A stretch of 64,000 nucleotides of DNA from Dactylococcopsis salina PCC 8305 (GTDB lineage: Bacteria; Cyanobacteriota; Cyanobacteriia; Cyanobacteriales; Rubidibacteraceae): assembly GCF_000317615.1 (NCBI RefSeq), contig NC_019780.1, positions 1,509,840-1,573,839 of the forward strand, written 5' to 3'. Made by a program: the position numbers and the translations under genes. Below are positions 46,288 to 55,197 of this stretch, piece by piece; the stretch's first letter is position 1; each line of letters begins with the position of its first letter. The notes below the pieces were generated by a model that did not search any database, was not told where the DNA came from, and saw only the letters and a list, made by a program, of their open reading frames with translations.

Positions 46288-47422
46288 TCACCATAAAGGT
46301 GTGTTTAGACTGAACGAATCGCACTCGCGATCTTCGGAATGACCACAATGCTTGCAGACATGGACTCTATCGCTTAAGGTTTTCTTAGTTAATTTCCAAC
46401 ATTTGGCACAGCGTTGAGTTGGTTTAACTGTTCGAGTAGAAACTTCGGCGTAAATACCACCTGCTTCCTCAACCTTGTATTTGATGTTGTCTTTAGTCAT
46501 TCCAATCGCAACATCAAGCAAAGAACGGTTTAGACCAGCTTTCTGCTTTTTGCCCTTGCATGCAAGCTTTGCGAGTCATTCCTTTGAGCGTTAGTTTCTC
46601 TGTAGCAACCATGCTATTATCGCTAACTATTTGTGCTGCTACTTGATGCGACCAATCATGTCTCTTATTAGAAACTTTACGCTTAACCTTGCTAATTTGC
46701 TTTTGATGTTTCTTCCATCTGCGAGAGGCTTTTACCTTTCCTTTTTCTGGACGACGTTTCCGTCGGAGGTTCTTAGAAAGTTGATTGACTTTTTCTTGAG
46801 CTTTGGCTTGGAATTTGGGAGCTTCGATAAACTCACCGTTAGAAGTCGCAACTGCTACCTTACACCCAAAGTCTAACCCAATTGCTCCTTTACCTGTCTC
46901 TCTGGTTGGTTCGCACTGAACTGTAATCGAGGCATACCAATCTTTTCCATCCCAAAAGATAGTACAAGTATTAGGAACACCCCAAGTTCTTGCTTGACCT
47001 CGCATTTGGATTTTTAATCCCAAGTCTTTAAGCTCTAAATAACCATTTTTCCCGTCAGAATGAGCCTTCCAGCCTGCTTTATCGGGATAAGTCCAACCCC
47101 GATAATTCCTTCTTTTTTTGAATCTAGGGTATTTTCCTAATCCTTTGAAGAAGCGTTGGAATCCAAAATCAACTCTTTTTAGAGTGGCTTGGAGGGTATG
47201 ACTGCCAAACTGTTTATATTCTGGCAATTCCTCCTTAAACGTTGGAAGACTATTCTGTTGGTCAAAGTAACTAATCGAGTTGCCAAACTTTTGATACTGT
47301 GTCTTCCGATGGGAGAGCGCAGCATTGTATAAGTCGCAGTGGGCTTTCCTAGTATAATGAAGTTTTTGCTCTGCGGACTTTTTTGGATAAAGTTTGAAGG
47401 TGACTCGACGAGTTGTAACCAT
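46288..47422 (-). pseudogene. tnpB: TnpB RNA-guided nuclease, frameshifted
   Basis: Two frames reconstruct one TnpB. The first (MVTTRRVTFKLYPKKSAEQ... to MTRKACMQGQ) has the RuvC Asp in IGLDFGCKVAV and the Glu in MVATEKLTLKGM. A frameshift near 46555 moves the rest (GKKQKAGLNRSLLDVAIGM...) to another frame, which has the zinc finger CAKCWKLT...CKHCGHSEDRE. The C-terminus then diverges from the usual DRDxNAA motif (ECDSFSLNTPLW), so the third RuvC segment looks damaged too. TnpB proteins cut DNA using RNA from the element's end; this one is almost certainly inactive. Confidence 0.85.
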
Positions 47423-47469
47423 GACAAGAACTTAGTTAATATAGTTTTAGTATAACACAGGTATAGGTT

Positions 47470-47886
47470 GTGTCAATCAAACCAAGAAAGGGTTCTCATA
47501 GCGTTTTTAGCGTGCGACTGCACTTTGTTTTTGTTACCCACTATAGAAGAAAGATAATAACAGCACAAATGTTAGAACGACTTCGAGAGATGAGTTGGCA
47601 GGTTTGTAAGAAGATGGATTGTGAGTTGATTGAAATGTCTGGAGAATCAGATCACGTACATCTCTTGGTTGATTTCCATCCAAGAAACTCGATATCTGCT
47701 GTAGCAGGGTCTCTGAAGTCATCCACTAGCAGAGCAATGAAAAAAGATTTCCCAGAACAAGTAAGGCGATTTTATAAGGAGGGAATATCTTTTTGGTCTA
47801 AGTCCTATTATGTTGCATCTTCTGGAGGTGCGCCTATTGAGAAGTTAAAAGACTACATTAAAGCACAAAATGAACCAAAACTTTAG
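47470..47886 (+). CDS. tnpA: IS200/IS605 transposase TnpA (Y1 HUH)
   Basis: A 138-residue single-strand transposase. The HUH motif is in SDHVHLLVDF and the catalytic Tyr in WSKSYYVASSGGAPIEKLKDYI; the first strand HFVFVTHYRRKII is typical. The GTG at 47470 is the start. It appears intact and could mobilise this element and related hairpin-ended copies (58.9 kb, perhaps 39.8 kb). Divergent from tnpB. Confidence 0.92.
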   Translation: MSIKPRKGSHSVFSVRLHFVFVTHYRRKIITAQMLERLREMSWQVCKKMDCELIEMSGESDHVHLLVDFHPRNSISAVAGSLKSSTSRAMKKDFPEQVRRFYKEGISFWSKSYYVASSGGAPIEKLKDYIKAQNEPKL

Positions 47887-47979
47887 TTATGAAAAATTTT
47901 CGGACGTTGAGTCCTCAAATTTTTGCGAAGCACCTTCCCCACGCCGCTTCGCGCTCGCGTGGGGACTGCCGCGCTTGAT

Positions 47980-48206
47980 TTCAAGAATTATTTTTAATTG
48001 GTGCTGGTGTGTTTGGAGTTGTATCTGGTTTGAAACTGGCGATTTTACCTTTTCAATCGCAAGTGATTAAATCGACATTAGGCTTTGATCGTTGGGTACT
48101 TATTATTGGAGCTTATGCAGTTATAGAAATTTCATTAATACAGATTATTGATGTTCAAAGAAAGTGGCTACTCTCTCAAGAAAGCAAGACTGACAAGAGA
48201 GAATGA
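47980..48206 (+). pseudogene. 3' part of a split small membrane-protein gene
   Basis: An open frame without a start: FQELFLIGAGVFGVVSGLKL, then ILPFQSQVIKSTLGFDRW, a second helix VLIIGAYAVIEISLIQII, and a polar tail VQRKWLLSQESKTDKRE. It starts right after the last hairpin of the island. Two transmembrane segments and a same-strand position fit the 5' part at 40710-40806, giving a protein of roughly 105-110 residues with three helices. Confidence 0.5.
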
Positions 48207-48422
48207 CCCCTCGGCTAGATACACTTGCGCGATCTGATCGCTGTTTATGGTGAAGGGCGCGATCATCTTTTCAATGTTTGACATCATGGCTGATCCCGCA
48301 TCTCATGGAATGCTGGTGGGCGAGGCAAACCCTACTTTATGCTCCTCACGCGATCGCTGCGCGTGAGAGGCGCGATTGATCGCGACCAAGATTTTCTATC
48401 CTTTCGTGCTGAAGAGATGAAA

Positions 48423-48614
48423 TCACTCTTCCATCTCCTTAATTTTCTGTTGAATGATTCGTCCCGTTTCTTCCCAACCTGTAGGAGGATACCAAGTTGG
48501 ATTAGGATCGCGACTCATTAATTCTCGTAAAGCAGAAGAAAACTTATCATCATCGTTACGATGCTCTGAAAGATATTGTTTTAACTGTGTTTCATTAAGT
48601 TCACTTAAATTCAT
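48423..48614 (-). CDS. DUF6887 family protein
   Basis: A 63-residue protein: MNLSELNETQLKQYLSEHRN, DDDKFSSALRELMSRDPNPT, WYPPTGWEETGRIIQQKIKE. The YLSEHRND...F..AL.EL..RDPN.TWYPP pattern is that of DUF6887 as I recall it. The ATG overlaps the stop of the DUF6888 gene as ATGA, so the pair is translationally coupled. The two-gene layout and small sizes resemble toxin-antitoxin pairs, but no toxin fold is recognised. Function unknown. Confidence 0.75.
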   Translation of the reverse strand: MNLSELNETQLKQYLSEHRNDDDKFSSALRELMSRDPNPTWYPPTGWEETGRIIQQKIKEMEE

Positions 48615-48790
48615 ACAAACCTCCATTCCCCATCGGGGGGTATAATCAGCGCGATGTTGTCTTCCTCGCCCGCTTGGATATAAATTGTCTCTTGCTGACT
48701 ATCATATCGATAAACATTGATGGGTTGATAGCAGTTTGATAACCACTGAGATAAGATTAACGCCTGTAAGCATTGTTGGTAAGTTGGCAT
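48611..48790 (-). CDS. DUF6888 family protein
   Basis: A 59-residue protein: MPTYQQCLQALILSQWLSNC, YQPINVYRYDSQQETIYIQA, GEEDNIALIIPPDGEWRFV. The QWLSN.YQPIN start and the IQAGxEDNIxIIIPxDGxWRF end fit DUF6888. I chose the ATG at 48790, since the open frame to 48835 lacks family similarity. It precedes and overlaps the DUF6887 gene by four bases. The pair recurs together in cyanobacterial genomes, by my recollection. Confidence 0.75.
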   Translation of the reverse strand: MPTYQQCLQALILSQWLSNCYQPINVYRYDSQQETIYIQAGEEDNIALIIPPDGEWRFV

Positions 48791-49054
48791 GAGTTTGATC
48801 TTTAATTTCAAGTCAAGAATCAAGTTTACTGCCAACCGTGAAAATTCGATAATAACATTGCGAATCAGTTCCTCGAAGCGTGATCGCCTCTAGTAGTGAA
48901 GGGAAAAGCGCGATGACTACGGCTCGATCTTTGACCTACGGTTTTGGGAAGCGCGATTATTAAAGAATTTATCAGATGATTACCCATGATCTTAAGGGGG
49001 TTTGAGGCGCTATATTGATCAATTAAGAATTTAGTTTTTCACAGCAAGTGAACA

Positions 49055-49621
49055 ATGGAACTAGCGGAATGTTACCGATTATTAGAATTAAAGCCCGATG
49101 CAGATGTGGACATGATCAAAGCCTCTTATCGACGGTTGGCGAGACGTTATCATCCTGATGTCAATCCTAACAACCGAGAAGAAGCGCACCAGAAGTTTAT
49201 TCAGGTGACAGAAGCCTATAAGTTGGTTTTAGAACGAGTTTCTAAACAGGAAAAGTCTGCTCCCTCTTCATCGAAAACTGAGGCGAAAACCACAGTTAAA
49301 CGGAAGTCTCCTCCCGCTTCTAAGTTTGATCAAAAAGTCAAATGGGAGGCGTATGAACAATTACAGGATTTACTACAACAAGGAAAGTTTGTACGAGCGA
49401 CGACTCTAGTGGAAAGTTTGGCGAAACGGTTTCCTAATGATTCAGAGGTGCGACAATGGCAAGGGATTACTTATCAGCAACGGGGACGACAGTTAATCAA
49501 GGAACAACAGTTTGATTTGGCAAGAACTTTCCTGAAAAAGGCTTTAAGTACAGACCCACACAACCGCCGTCTTTGGTATGAGGTCGATCGAGATTTTCAA
49601 CGTCTTGACCCTCTTTTGTGA
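49055..49621 (+). CDS. J-domain protein with TPR-like C-terminus
   Basis: A 188-residue protein. The N-terminal J domain (residues 4-65: CYRLLELKPDADVDMIKASYRRLARRYHPDVNP, with the HPD that triggers DnaK ATPase) is followed by a Ser/Lys linker and a helical part of about two TPR-like repeats (KWEAYEQLQDLLQQGKFVRATTLVESLAKRFPND; YQQRGRQLIKEQQFDLARTFLKKALSTDP). No zinc finger or DnaJ C-terminal domain, so it is a specialised class C co-chaperone. GTGAACAATGG precedes the start. Convergent with the CRR6-type gene. Confidence 0.88.
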   Translation: MELAECYRLLELKPDADVDMIKASYRRLARRYHPDVNPNNREEAHQKFIQVTEAYKLVLERVSKQEKSAPSSSKTEAKTTVKRKSPPASKFDQKVKWEAYEQLQDLLQQGKFVRATTLVESLAKRFPNDSEVRQWQGITYQQRGRQLIKEQQFDLARTFLKKALSTDPHNRRLWYEVDRDFQRLDPLL

Positions 49622-49704
49622 TTTGAGACGGCGATCGAGCGACATTGCAACTAAGTCTAACTGGAAAAATTTCTCGGATCAATTCTCGGATCAAAAGATT
49701 CGCT

Positions 49705-50193
49705 TCAATCCACATCAGCTAAACTTTCAAAAAACGATTCCTCTACCTCATATCCCAACATCTGACTAAAACTAATAATCCGTCCGTAACCAGAAATCTC
49801 TTTTTCCAGTAACCAATCATATAAAACAAAAACCTTTCTCATCACAAATAATTCTAGAGCTTCTGGGTTAAACTGAATCCCCTCAGCGCGACTAAACTGA
49901 TGGGGAACTAACATCGCTGTATAACGGGCTAATTCGCCATTGCGCCAGTGGAGAAAGAAAATAAACCAAGGATAAACCGTGTCCAAACGCAAAAACCAAA
50001 GCCTAATTTCGGGAACTTCTGAAAGCTCGCGGGGATCAGTGGGATTACGGGGATAATCAAACTCAAATTGGAATTGTTGTTCGTATTCCGTGAGGTTTCC
50101 CCCACTTAAAATTGGGTCTAATTCCTTTTTTAGGGGTGATAAGTCTAAACGATCGATGCTATCTTGAGTTAACTTGATGGTTATAGTCATCAT
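49705..50193 (-). CDS. CRR6-type NDH-1 assembly factor (DUF1817)
   Basis: A 162-residue soluble protein. The central LRLDTVYPWFIFFLHWRNGELARYTAMLVPHQFSRAEGIQFNPEALELFVMRKVFVLYDWLL is the conserved core of the Chlororespiratory Reduction 6 family, which in chloroplasts and cyanobacteria is needed to assemble the NdhI arm of the NDH-1 complex. Length fits the cyanobacterial form. The start is ATG 50193 or the adjacent ATG 50190. It is divergent from the TPR gene, with 44 bp between the two starts. Confidence 0.8.
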   Translation of the reverse strand: MMTITIKLTQDSIDRLDLSPLKKELDPILSGGNLTEYEQQFQFEFDYPRNPTDPRELSEVPEIRLWFLRLDTVYPWFIFFLHWRNGELARYTAMLVPHQFSRAEGIQFNPEALELFVMRKVFVLYDWLLEKEISGYGRIISFSQMLGYEVEESFFESLADVD

Positions 50194-50237
50194 TCAAAAA
50201 AATCAGTGTTGTGAACTATCTTAAAACAAGGAGCGGT

Positions 50238-51113
50238 ATGAGTTTAAAAAAGAATTGGCTACTTTCACTCCTTGCTTGCGCTGGAATGTGGAGTATAACA
50301 CTTCCCGCTTCCGCACAAGCATTACTCCCACATACTTTAGAACCAAATCCAGAAAATTTAGAACAACAAGGGTTAGCACTAGCACAAGATGCCGCGCAAC
50401 TGGTACGCTTTCAGCAGTATGATCAGGCGTTAGCACGAGCAAAAGTGGCGACCCAACTTGCTCCTGAAACCTATCAACCCTGGTTTATTTGGGGAAGTCT
50501 CGCAGCGAGAAACGAAAACACGGATCAGGCGATCGTGGCGTTGAAAAAGGCGCGAGAATTAGCACCAGAAGAAGCACGAGTGTTATTTACCCTCGGTTCA
50601 ACTTATTTCCAGAAAGGAGATTATAACCAAGCCGTAGCAACGATCGAAGCAGGTTTAAACCTAGAACCCAATTCCCCAGAAGCACTGTTTGATCTGGGAA
50701 ACGCTTATCTGAAACTCAACGAATACGATAGCGCGATCGCATCCTATGAAAAAGCCTATACCCTCGAAGAAGGATTTTGGCCCGCCATTAATAATATTGG
50801 CTTGATTCAATACGAACAAGGAGACATCTCCCAAGCCATCAAAAATTGGCGCACCGCCGCCGAAATTGCACAAAATCCCACAGAACCCAGACTCGCCATT
50901 GCGGTAGCCCTTTATCAACAGGGAAACCAAGAAAAAGCGCTCTCTCTCGGAAAAAAAGCTCTGACTTCTGACAGTCGATATGCTAACCTCGATTTCTTAG
51001 AGGAAAACCTCTGGGGAAAAACCTTACTCTCGGATACAGCAGCGTTTTTCGCGTCACCGGTGATGGAAGGGACAATCAGTCGTTTACAAGTTAACCCCAC
51101 TGAGGATAATTAG
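50238..51113 (+). CDS. Exported TPR protein
   Basis: A 291-residue protein with a signal peptide (KKNWLLSLLACAGMWSITLPASAQA) and at least four tetratricopeptide repeats from about residue 45 to 220 (YDQALARAKVATQLAPE; TDQAIVALKKARELAPE; YNQAVATIEAGLNLEPN; YDSAIASYEKAYTLEEG; ISQAIKNWRTAAEIAQN). It probably scaffolds a complex at the thylakoid or periplasmic side. ATG 50238 is chosen since AAGGAG lies 5-10 bases upstream; the longer frame from 50211 has none. Confidence 0.85.
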   Translation: MSLKKNWLLSLLACAGMWSITLPASAQALLPHTLEPNPENLEQQGLALAQDAAQLVRFQQYDQALARAKVATQLAPETYQPWFIWGSLAARNENTDQAIVALKKARELAPEEARVLFTLGSTYFQKGDYNQAVATIEAGLNLEPNSPEALFDLGNAYLKLNEYDSAIASYEKAYTLEEGFWPAINNIGLIQYEQGDISQAIKNWRTAAEIAQNPTEPRLAIAVALYQQGNQEKALSLGKKALTSDSRYANLDFLEENLWGKTLLSDTAAFFASPVMEGTISRLQVNPTEDN

Positions 51114-51204
51114 CTTAGAAAAATTTGTTAGGGGTGACTTGTTCTCTGGTAATACTGATTGAGGGAAAACCAATATAAATGGCAAACAGCAACAGGTAGT
51201 AAGA

Positions 51205-53700
51205 ATGGCAAAACAGTTAAATCTTATGGGTGATGCTCAAATTATCCCCACCTCACTCCATACCGAGATGGAGCAATCTTATCTAGAATATGCGATGAGT
51301 GTGATTGTGGGACGGGCGCTTCCTGATGTTCGAGATGGCTTAAAGCCAGTTCATCGGCGGATTTTGTATGCTATGCACGAGTTGGGGTTAACCCCCGATC
51401 GACCTTTTCGCAAATGCGCTCGTGTGGTGGGAGATGTTTTGGGGAAATATCATCCCCATGGCGATCAAGCGGTGTATGATGCACTGGTGCGGATGGTGCA
51501 GGAGTTTTCGACTCGTTATCCTTTACTCGCGGGGCATGGTAATTTTGGCTCTTTAGATAATGATCCCCCGGCGGCGATGCGTTACACGGAAACCCGTCTC
51601 GCTTCGATCGCCCAAGAATCCCTCTTAAATAACATTGGTGAAGCAACTGTTGATTTTGTCGGCAACTTTGATAATTCTCAACAAGAGCCAGTGGTATTAC
51701 CCGCACAATTGCCATTACTGCTGCTGAATGGTTGCTCTGGGATTGCGGTGGGAATGGCGACAAATATTCCCCCTCATAATTTAGGGGAAGTGGTGAATGG
51801 CTTAATTAAACTCATTGATCAGCCGAATTTATCCGATGAGAAGTTATGGGAGTTAATTCCCGCGCCTGATTTTCCCACTGGTGGCGAAATTATTGATTTA
51901 GAAGGGGTACGGGATGCTTATCGCACCGGACGGGGAACGATTCGAGTGCGTGGGGTGGTGAAGGTGGAGCATCTCCATTCTGAGACGAAATCGAGAGGGA
52001 AAGGAAAAGGGAAACGAAAGCGCGATCGAGATGCGTTAGTCGTAACCGAATTTCCCTACCAAGTGAATAAAGCGGCTTGGATTGAAAAAGTTGCTGAATT
52101 AGTCAATGGCGGACGCATAGAAGGAATTGCCGATATTCGTGATGAAAGCGATCGCGCTGGGGTGCGAGTGGTGATTGAATTAAAGCGCGATGTCTCTCCG
52201 AATACGGTATTAGAACAGCTTTATCACCAAACCGCATTACAATCGAATTTTGGGACGATTTTACTAGCATTAGTGGATAATGCGCCTCGTCAGCTATCCT
52301 TACGACAATTATTAGACAATTTCCTGCAATTTCGAGAAGAGACTCTCACCCGACAATATACCCATCAGCTAGAAGGGGCGAGAAAACGGTTACATCTCGC
52401 GGAAGGATTACTCGCAGCCCTCAAAAATTTAGATACAGTGATCGATATTCTGAGAAATGCTCCCGATGGTAGCACCGCCAAAGCGCAGTTACAGGTACAG
52501 TTGGGAATGACCGATGAGCAGGGAGACTCGATCTTAGCAATGCCAATGCGCCGTTTAACGGGGTTAGAGCGACAAAAGTTAGAGAAGGAAGTGACGGAGT
52601 TACAAACGGAAATTGGTCAGTTAGAGACGTTGTTGGGCGATCGCAATGAGTTACTGAAGGCGTTAAAAAAAGAGCTTCGATCGCTGAAAAGACGGTTTGG
52701 GAATGAAAGACGCACTCGCATTGTCACCACAGAAAAGAAAACTAAATCAAATCCTGTTGCTAAAGAGAAAGCCACATCTCCCCAAAAAACATCACAAGCA
52801 ACTCCTCCCGATTCCGCGCTGATTGAGATTACTCAACAGGGAAAAGTCTATTGGTGTGAAGAAGCAACTACGGAAAAAGAGAGTAAAACTAAGGATTTTG
52901 TCGTATTTCGGAGCAAAATTCCACAAGAGCAACCGTTAATCACGATTACTGATTTTGGGAAAGCGTACAGCTTAAAAACAGATGGTATTACTCCTGTTTC
53001 TGCTAAACAAAAAACATCCCTCAATAAAGTGTTACAAGGGATGAATCCGCAAACGGAAGAAACGCTTTTACACCATCTTCCTTTACCGCAACAAGATGTT
53101 ATCCTGTTGACACAGCAAGGACGGATTAAACGCTTGTCAGCGTCGGAAGTCGCATCGATCGGGAATCGGGGATTAAGTTTAATTCGCTTAAAAGAGGGCG
53201 ATCGGCTCGCCGATTTCTGTTTAACCGCAACTGGGGAAAACTTGCTTTTAGCCACCTCTAGCGGTAGGATTCTACGGTTTATCGTCAATGATCAACAACT
53301 TCCTGTAACGAGTCGCACCGCACAAGGGAATTTAGCAACAAGGTTATGGCAATCAGAAACGCCAGTGGGTTGTGTTTCTCTCCAAGCTGATGAGGCAGTT
53401 TTAGTAATCTCACAACAAGGCTATGCGAAACGTCTTTCTGTAAATACGATTCGACGGGGAAGTCGGGGTGATATTGGAACGCAATGTCTGCAATTTATTA
53501 ATCGTTTCGATCGAGTTGTAGGAATGATAGAAGCTCGATCGGACAATGACAAGGTGAAAGTATTGACAAATCAAAAACGAGTGCTGACTTTAAACCTGAA
53601 AGATATTCCCTTCGCGGGGAAAGATGGAGTGGGCGATCGCGTGATTACTCTAAAATCAGAAGAAGCGATCGCCGAGATCATATCGATCATTAATTATTGA
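51205..53700 (+). CDS. Type IIA topoisomerase subunit A (GyrA/ParC-like)
   Basis: An 831-residue DNA-cleaving subunit. The catalytic Tyr127 is in [12 protein letters not shown], with [19 protein letters not shown] and [14 protein letters not shown] before it and the coiled coil [22 protein letters not shown] near 470. A basic insert ([14 protein letters not shown], about 262-275) and a Lys-rich linker (about 515-535) lie before the C-terminal beta-pinwheel. I do not see a canonical GyrA box (QRRGGKG); the nearest stretch is RRGSRGD. Cyanobacteria carry both GyrA and a second ParC-like subunit, and this one, starting MAKQLNL...[10 protein letters not shown], looks like the second kind. It meets psb28 tail to tail, overlapping by 7 bp. 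Confidence 0.88.
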   Translation: MAKQLNLMGDAQIIPTSLHTEMEQSYLEYAMSVIVGRALPDVRDGLKPVHRRILYAMHELGLTPDRPFRKCARVVGDVLGKYHPHGDQAVYDALVRMVQEFSTRYPLLAGHGNFGSLDNDPPAAMRYTETRLASIAQESLLNNIGEATVDFVGNFDNSQQEPVVLPAQLPLLLLNGCSGIAVGMATNIPPHNLGEVVNGLIKLIDQPNLSDEKLWELIPAPDFPTGGEIIDLEGVRDAYRTGRGTIRVRGVVKVEHLHSETKSRGKGKGKRKRDRDALVVTEFPYQVNKAAWIEKVAELVNGGRIEGIADIRDESDRAGVRVVIELKRDVSPNTVLEQLYHQTALQSNFGTILLALVDNAPRQLSLRQLLDNFLQFREETLTRQYTHQLEGARKRLHLAEGLLAALKNLDTVIDILRNAPDGSTAKAQLQVQLGMTDEQGDSILAMPMRRLTGLERQKLEKEVTELQTEIGQLETLLGDRNELLKALKKELRSLKRRFGNERRTRIVTTEKKTKSNPVAKEKATSPQKTSQATPPDSALIEITQQGKVYWCEEATTEKESKTKDFVVFRSKIPQEQPLITITDFGKAYSLKTDGITPVSAKQKTSLNKVLQGMNPQTEETLLHHLPLPQQDVILLTQQGRIKRLSASEVASIGNRGLSLIRLKEGDRLADFCLTATGENLLLATSSGRILRFIVNDQQLPVTSRTAQGNLATRLWQSETPVGCVSLQADEAVLVISQQGYAKRLSVNTIRRGSRGDIGTQCLQFINRFDRVVGMIEARSDNDKVKVLTNQKRVLTLNLKDIPFAGKDGVGDRVITLKSEEAIAEIISIINY

Positions 53701-54071
53701 TTATTTTGATCCTGATATCCCATCCCATTGGCTTCAGCATAACGTTCCATAAAACGCATGAATCTGTCCCAATGGTCATCTTGTTCAATCACAAAAGAAC
53801 ATTCGACTCGTTGTAAATCATCTCCTTCGGGGCCACCATAAATAAAGCGTAAAGAGTCAGGTTCAACGGATATTTTTCCTTCTGAATCAGTTAAATTTAA
53901 CGCCTTAGAAAATCGTTGACGAAAACTATTAAACCGTTCTAAGGCTTCTAGTTTTTCAAAAATCATCAGCACATTATGACAACCAGTAGATTTTTCTTTA
54001 CGAAGCCGAACATCGCTCACTTCTTCGGGAAGCCCCTCGAAAAACTCGATCGTTGGTAAGGTTTCAGTCAT
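53694..54071 (-). CDS. Psb28-type photosystem II assembly protein (Psb28-2-like)
   Basis: A 125-residue protein with the Psb28 pattern: [20 protein letters not shown] at the N-terminus, [14 protein letters not shown], then [30 protein letters not shown]. Psb28 binds the cytoplasmic face of PSII assembly intermediates. The C-terminal extension ([19 protein letters not shown]) is longer than in Psb28-1 and matches what I recall for Psb28-2. The stop overlaps the end of the topoisomerase gene by 7 bp. Upstream is a REP-rich gap. Confidence 0.82.
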   Translation of the reverse strand: MTETLPTIEFFEGLPEEVSDVRLRKEKSTGCHNVLMIFEKLEALERFNSFRQRFSKALNLTDSEGKISVEPDSLRFIYGGPEGDDLQRVECSFVIEQDDHWDRFMRFMERYAEANGMGYQDQNNQ

Positions 54072-54125
54072 TATTAATTGGAATTTTATTTAGCACGACA
54101 CGCCTATCACTTATATCAGGTTCGC

Positions 54126-54240
54126 TCAATCAATGATAAAAAGTAGGTTGGGTGTAGCGAAGCGAAACCCAACACCAATTATAAACAATTACCCGAACCT
54201 GATATTAGCCCCCCTAGTAGGTTGGGGGGATAAACTGTAA
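54126..54240. repeat. REP units between psb28 and petM
   Basis: A GTAGGTTGGGTGTAGCGAAG...CGAAACCCAAC unit (54143-54174) within AGGTTCGCTCAATCAATGAT / CAATTACCCGAACCTGATAT, which are inverted flanks. The same larger unit occurs at 1313-1345 and at 60255-60342, so the REP sits in a bigger palindrome there. CCCCCCTAGTAGGTTGGGGGG lies at 54210-54230. Confidence 0.65.
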
Positions 54241-54259
54241 CCTGAATATTTAGAAATCG

Positions 54260-54378
54260 TATAGCAATCCTAAATGAATCGTAAATTGTTTTTGCCCCCC
54301 AATCCTCACCTTCGCTCCGGCCCAAGTTTGGGGGGCTTCCATGAGTAAACTTTTTACAAATGAAATAGGACTGCTATA
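54260..54378. mobile_element. Small MITE with TATAGCARTCC ends, inverted copy
   Basis: A 119-bp element with ends TATAGCAATCCTAAATGAAT and, on the other strand, TATAGCAGTCCTATTTCATT, and a central CCCCCCAA...TTGGGGGG stem with an insert CCTCACCTTCGCTCCGG. Related to 31146-31246 in inverse orientation. It ends four bases from the petM stop codon and probably now serves as, or blocks, the petM terminator. Confidence 0.7.
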
Positions 54379-54382
54379 TTAA

Positions 54383-54496
54383 CTATTCAGCATTATTGCC
54401 TTGAATTTTTAGGAGTAAAAACCCCCAAGCTAAACCGACAAGAATTAAAGTGGATGATAAAACAGCAGCATTAAAAATGATTGTGTTGGCAGTCAT
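54383..54496 (-). CDS. petM: Cytochrome b6f complex subunit 7
   Basis: A 37-residue single-helix membrane protein: [20 protein letters not shown] and [16 protein letters not shown]. The [13 protein letters not shown] end is diagnostic of PetM, one of the small peripheral subunits of the b6f complex in thylakoids. A GGAG ribosome binding site lies 5-8 bases before the ATG at 54496. Monocistronic; divergent from the 2TM protein gene, with a MITE four bases after its stop. Confidence 0.92.
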   Translation of the reverse strand: MTANTIIFNAAVLSSTLILVGLAWGFLLLKIQGNNAE

Positions 54497-54584
54497 AAAT
54501 CTCCGTTATTACTTAAAGTGTGATACGACACGATCGTCTTAGACAATGATAATATAGTTTTGTAGGTTCTGGAAATGCTTGCTT

Positions 54585-54845
54585 ATGCCGCCTCGTTGGC
54601 CCCGTAAACCCACCCGTGAAGACCCCGCTTATCGTAAACTAGAAGACCGAATTAATTTTGCGGTTCATGTAGCTGCTTTTTTGCTTATTAACTCTGGATC
54701 ATGGTTTTTTCAACAACTGAGTCATCCTGAGTGGCAATGGACGCTCTGGCTCACAATAAGCTGGTTAATTGTCCTAGCGTTACATTTGATTTACATTAGC
54801 GCGATCGCAGACTATTCAACAAATCCCAAAAAAACCGATGGCTAA
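54585..54845 (+). CDS. 2TM domain protein
   Basis: An 86-residue membrane protein: basic N-terminus PPRWPRKPTREDPAYRKLED, then two helices (FAVHVAAFLLINSGSWFF; WTLWLTISWLIVLALHLIYI) separated by QQLSHPEWQ. This is the 2TM domain layout found fused to kinases or alone in cyanobacteria; function unknown. I chose ATG 54585 over the TTG at 54579. The stop overlaps the start of the DUF3181 gene by 8 bases (ATGGCTAA). Confidence 0.82.
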   Translation: MPPRWPRKPTREDPAYRKLEDRINFAVHVAAFLLINSGSWFFQQLSHPEWQWTLWLTISWLIVLALHLIYISAIADYSTNPKKTDG

Positions 54846-55131
54846 CTCTACCCAAGATATTGAAGCGCTGGCAGCGGATATTGGCGATAAAATCTACATT
54901 GATGTGGCTAAATGGCATCTCTATCTCTCTGATGCTCATTTACACACCACTATTGCGGAACAAATCTATCCTCTCCTCGAAAACAAAAGCCTAACAGAAG
55001 AACAAGTACAAGACATTCTCCGACGCACAAAGGTAAAGCTAGGGGGAGGAAAAACCGAGCTTCCGTTACTCGATTTAATCCCTGACAATGGGCTAAAAGA
55101 CCTCATGGCGTTACTCGAAGATCATAGCTAA
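54838..55131 (+). CDS. DUF3181 protein
   Basis: A 97-residue cyanobacterial soluble protein: IEALAADIGDKIYIDVAKWH, LYLSDAHLHTTIAEQIYPLL, then a C-terminal helix pair with GGGKTELPLLDLIP. The fit to DUF3181 is good; no function is known. Its start overlaps the end of the 2TM gene, so both are co-translated. RNA element B begins about 67 bp after its stop. Confidence 0.82.
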   Translation: MANSTQDIEALAADIGDKIYIDVAKWHLYLSDAHLHTTIAEQIYPLLENKSLTEEQVQDILRRTKVKLGGGKTELPLLDLIPDNGLKDLMALLEDHS

Positions 55132-55197
55132 CTTTAATTGTCCTCTGTCCTTCGTAATTCGTCAGAGATAACTAAGGGCTAGGAACAGAAACTAAAA

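Larger units (their letters stand above)
46230..47970. mobile_element. IS200/IS605 element with tnpA and broken tnpB
   Basis: Divergent tnpA (47470-47886, +) and tnpB (46288-47422, -) with 47 bp between the starts, the IS605 arrangement. A strong hairpin CCCCACGC / GCGTGGGG (47938-47965) lies beyond tnpA and may be one terminus; the other is not clearly seen but may lie at about 46230-46290 (CTGGCTTCTGAGGGGTAACC on the minus strand). The 340 bp between intron 2 and tnpB (45940-46287) contain short hairpins (GTTCGAGAGAAC at 46062) and no gene. Confidence 0.75.

Noticed and set aside
48836-49054. Gene in the gap before the J-domain protein
   Set aside because: Only HIP1-like motifs and AT-rich DNA; no frame with a ribosome binding site.
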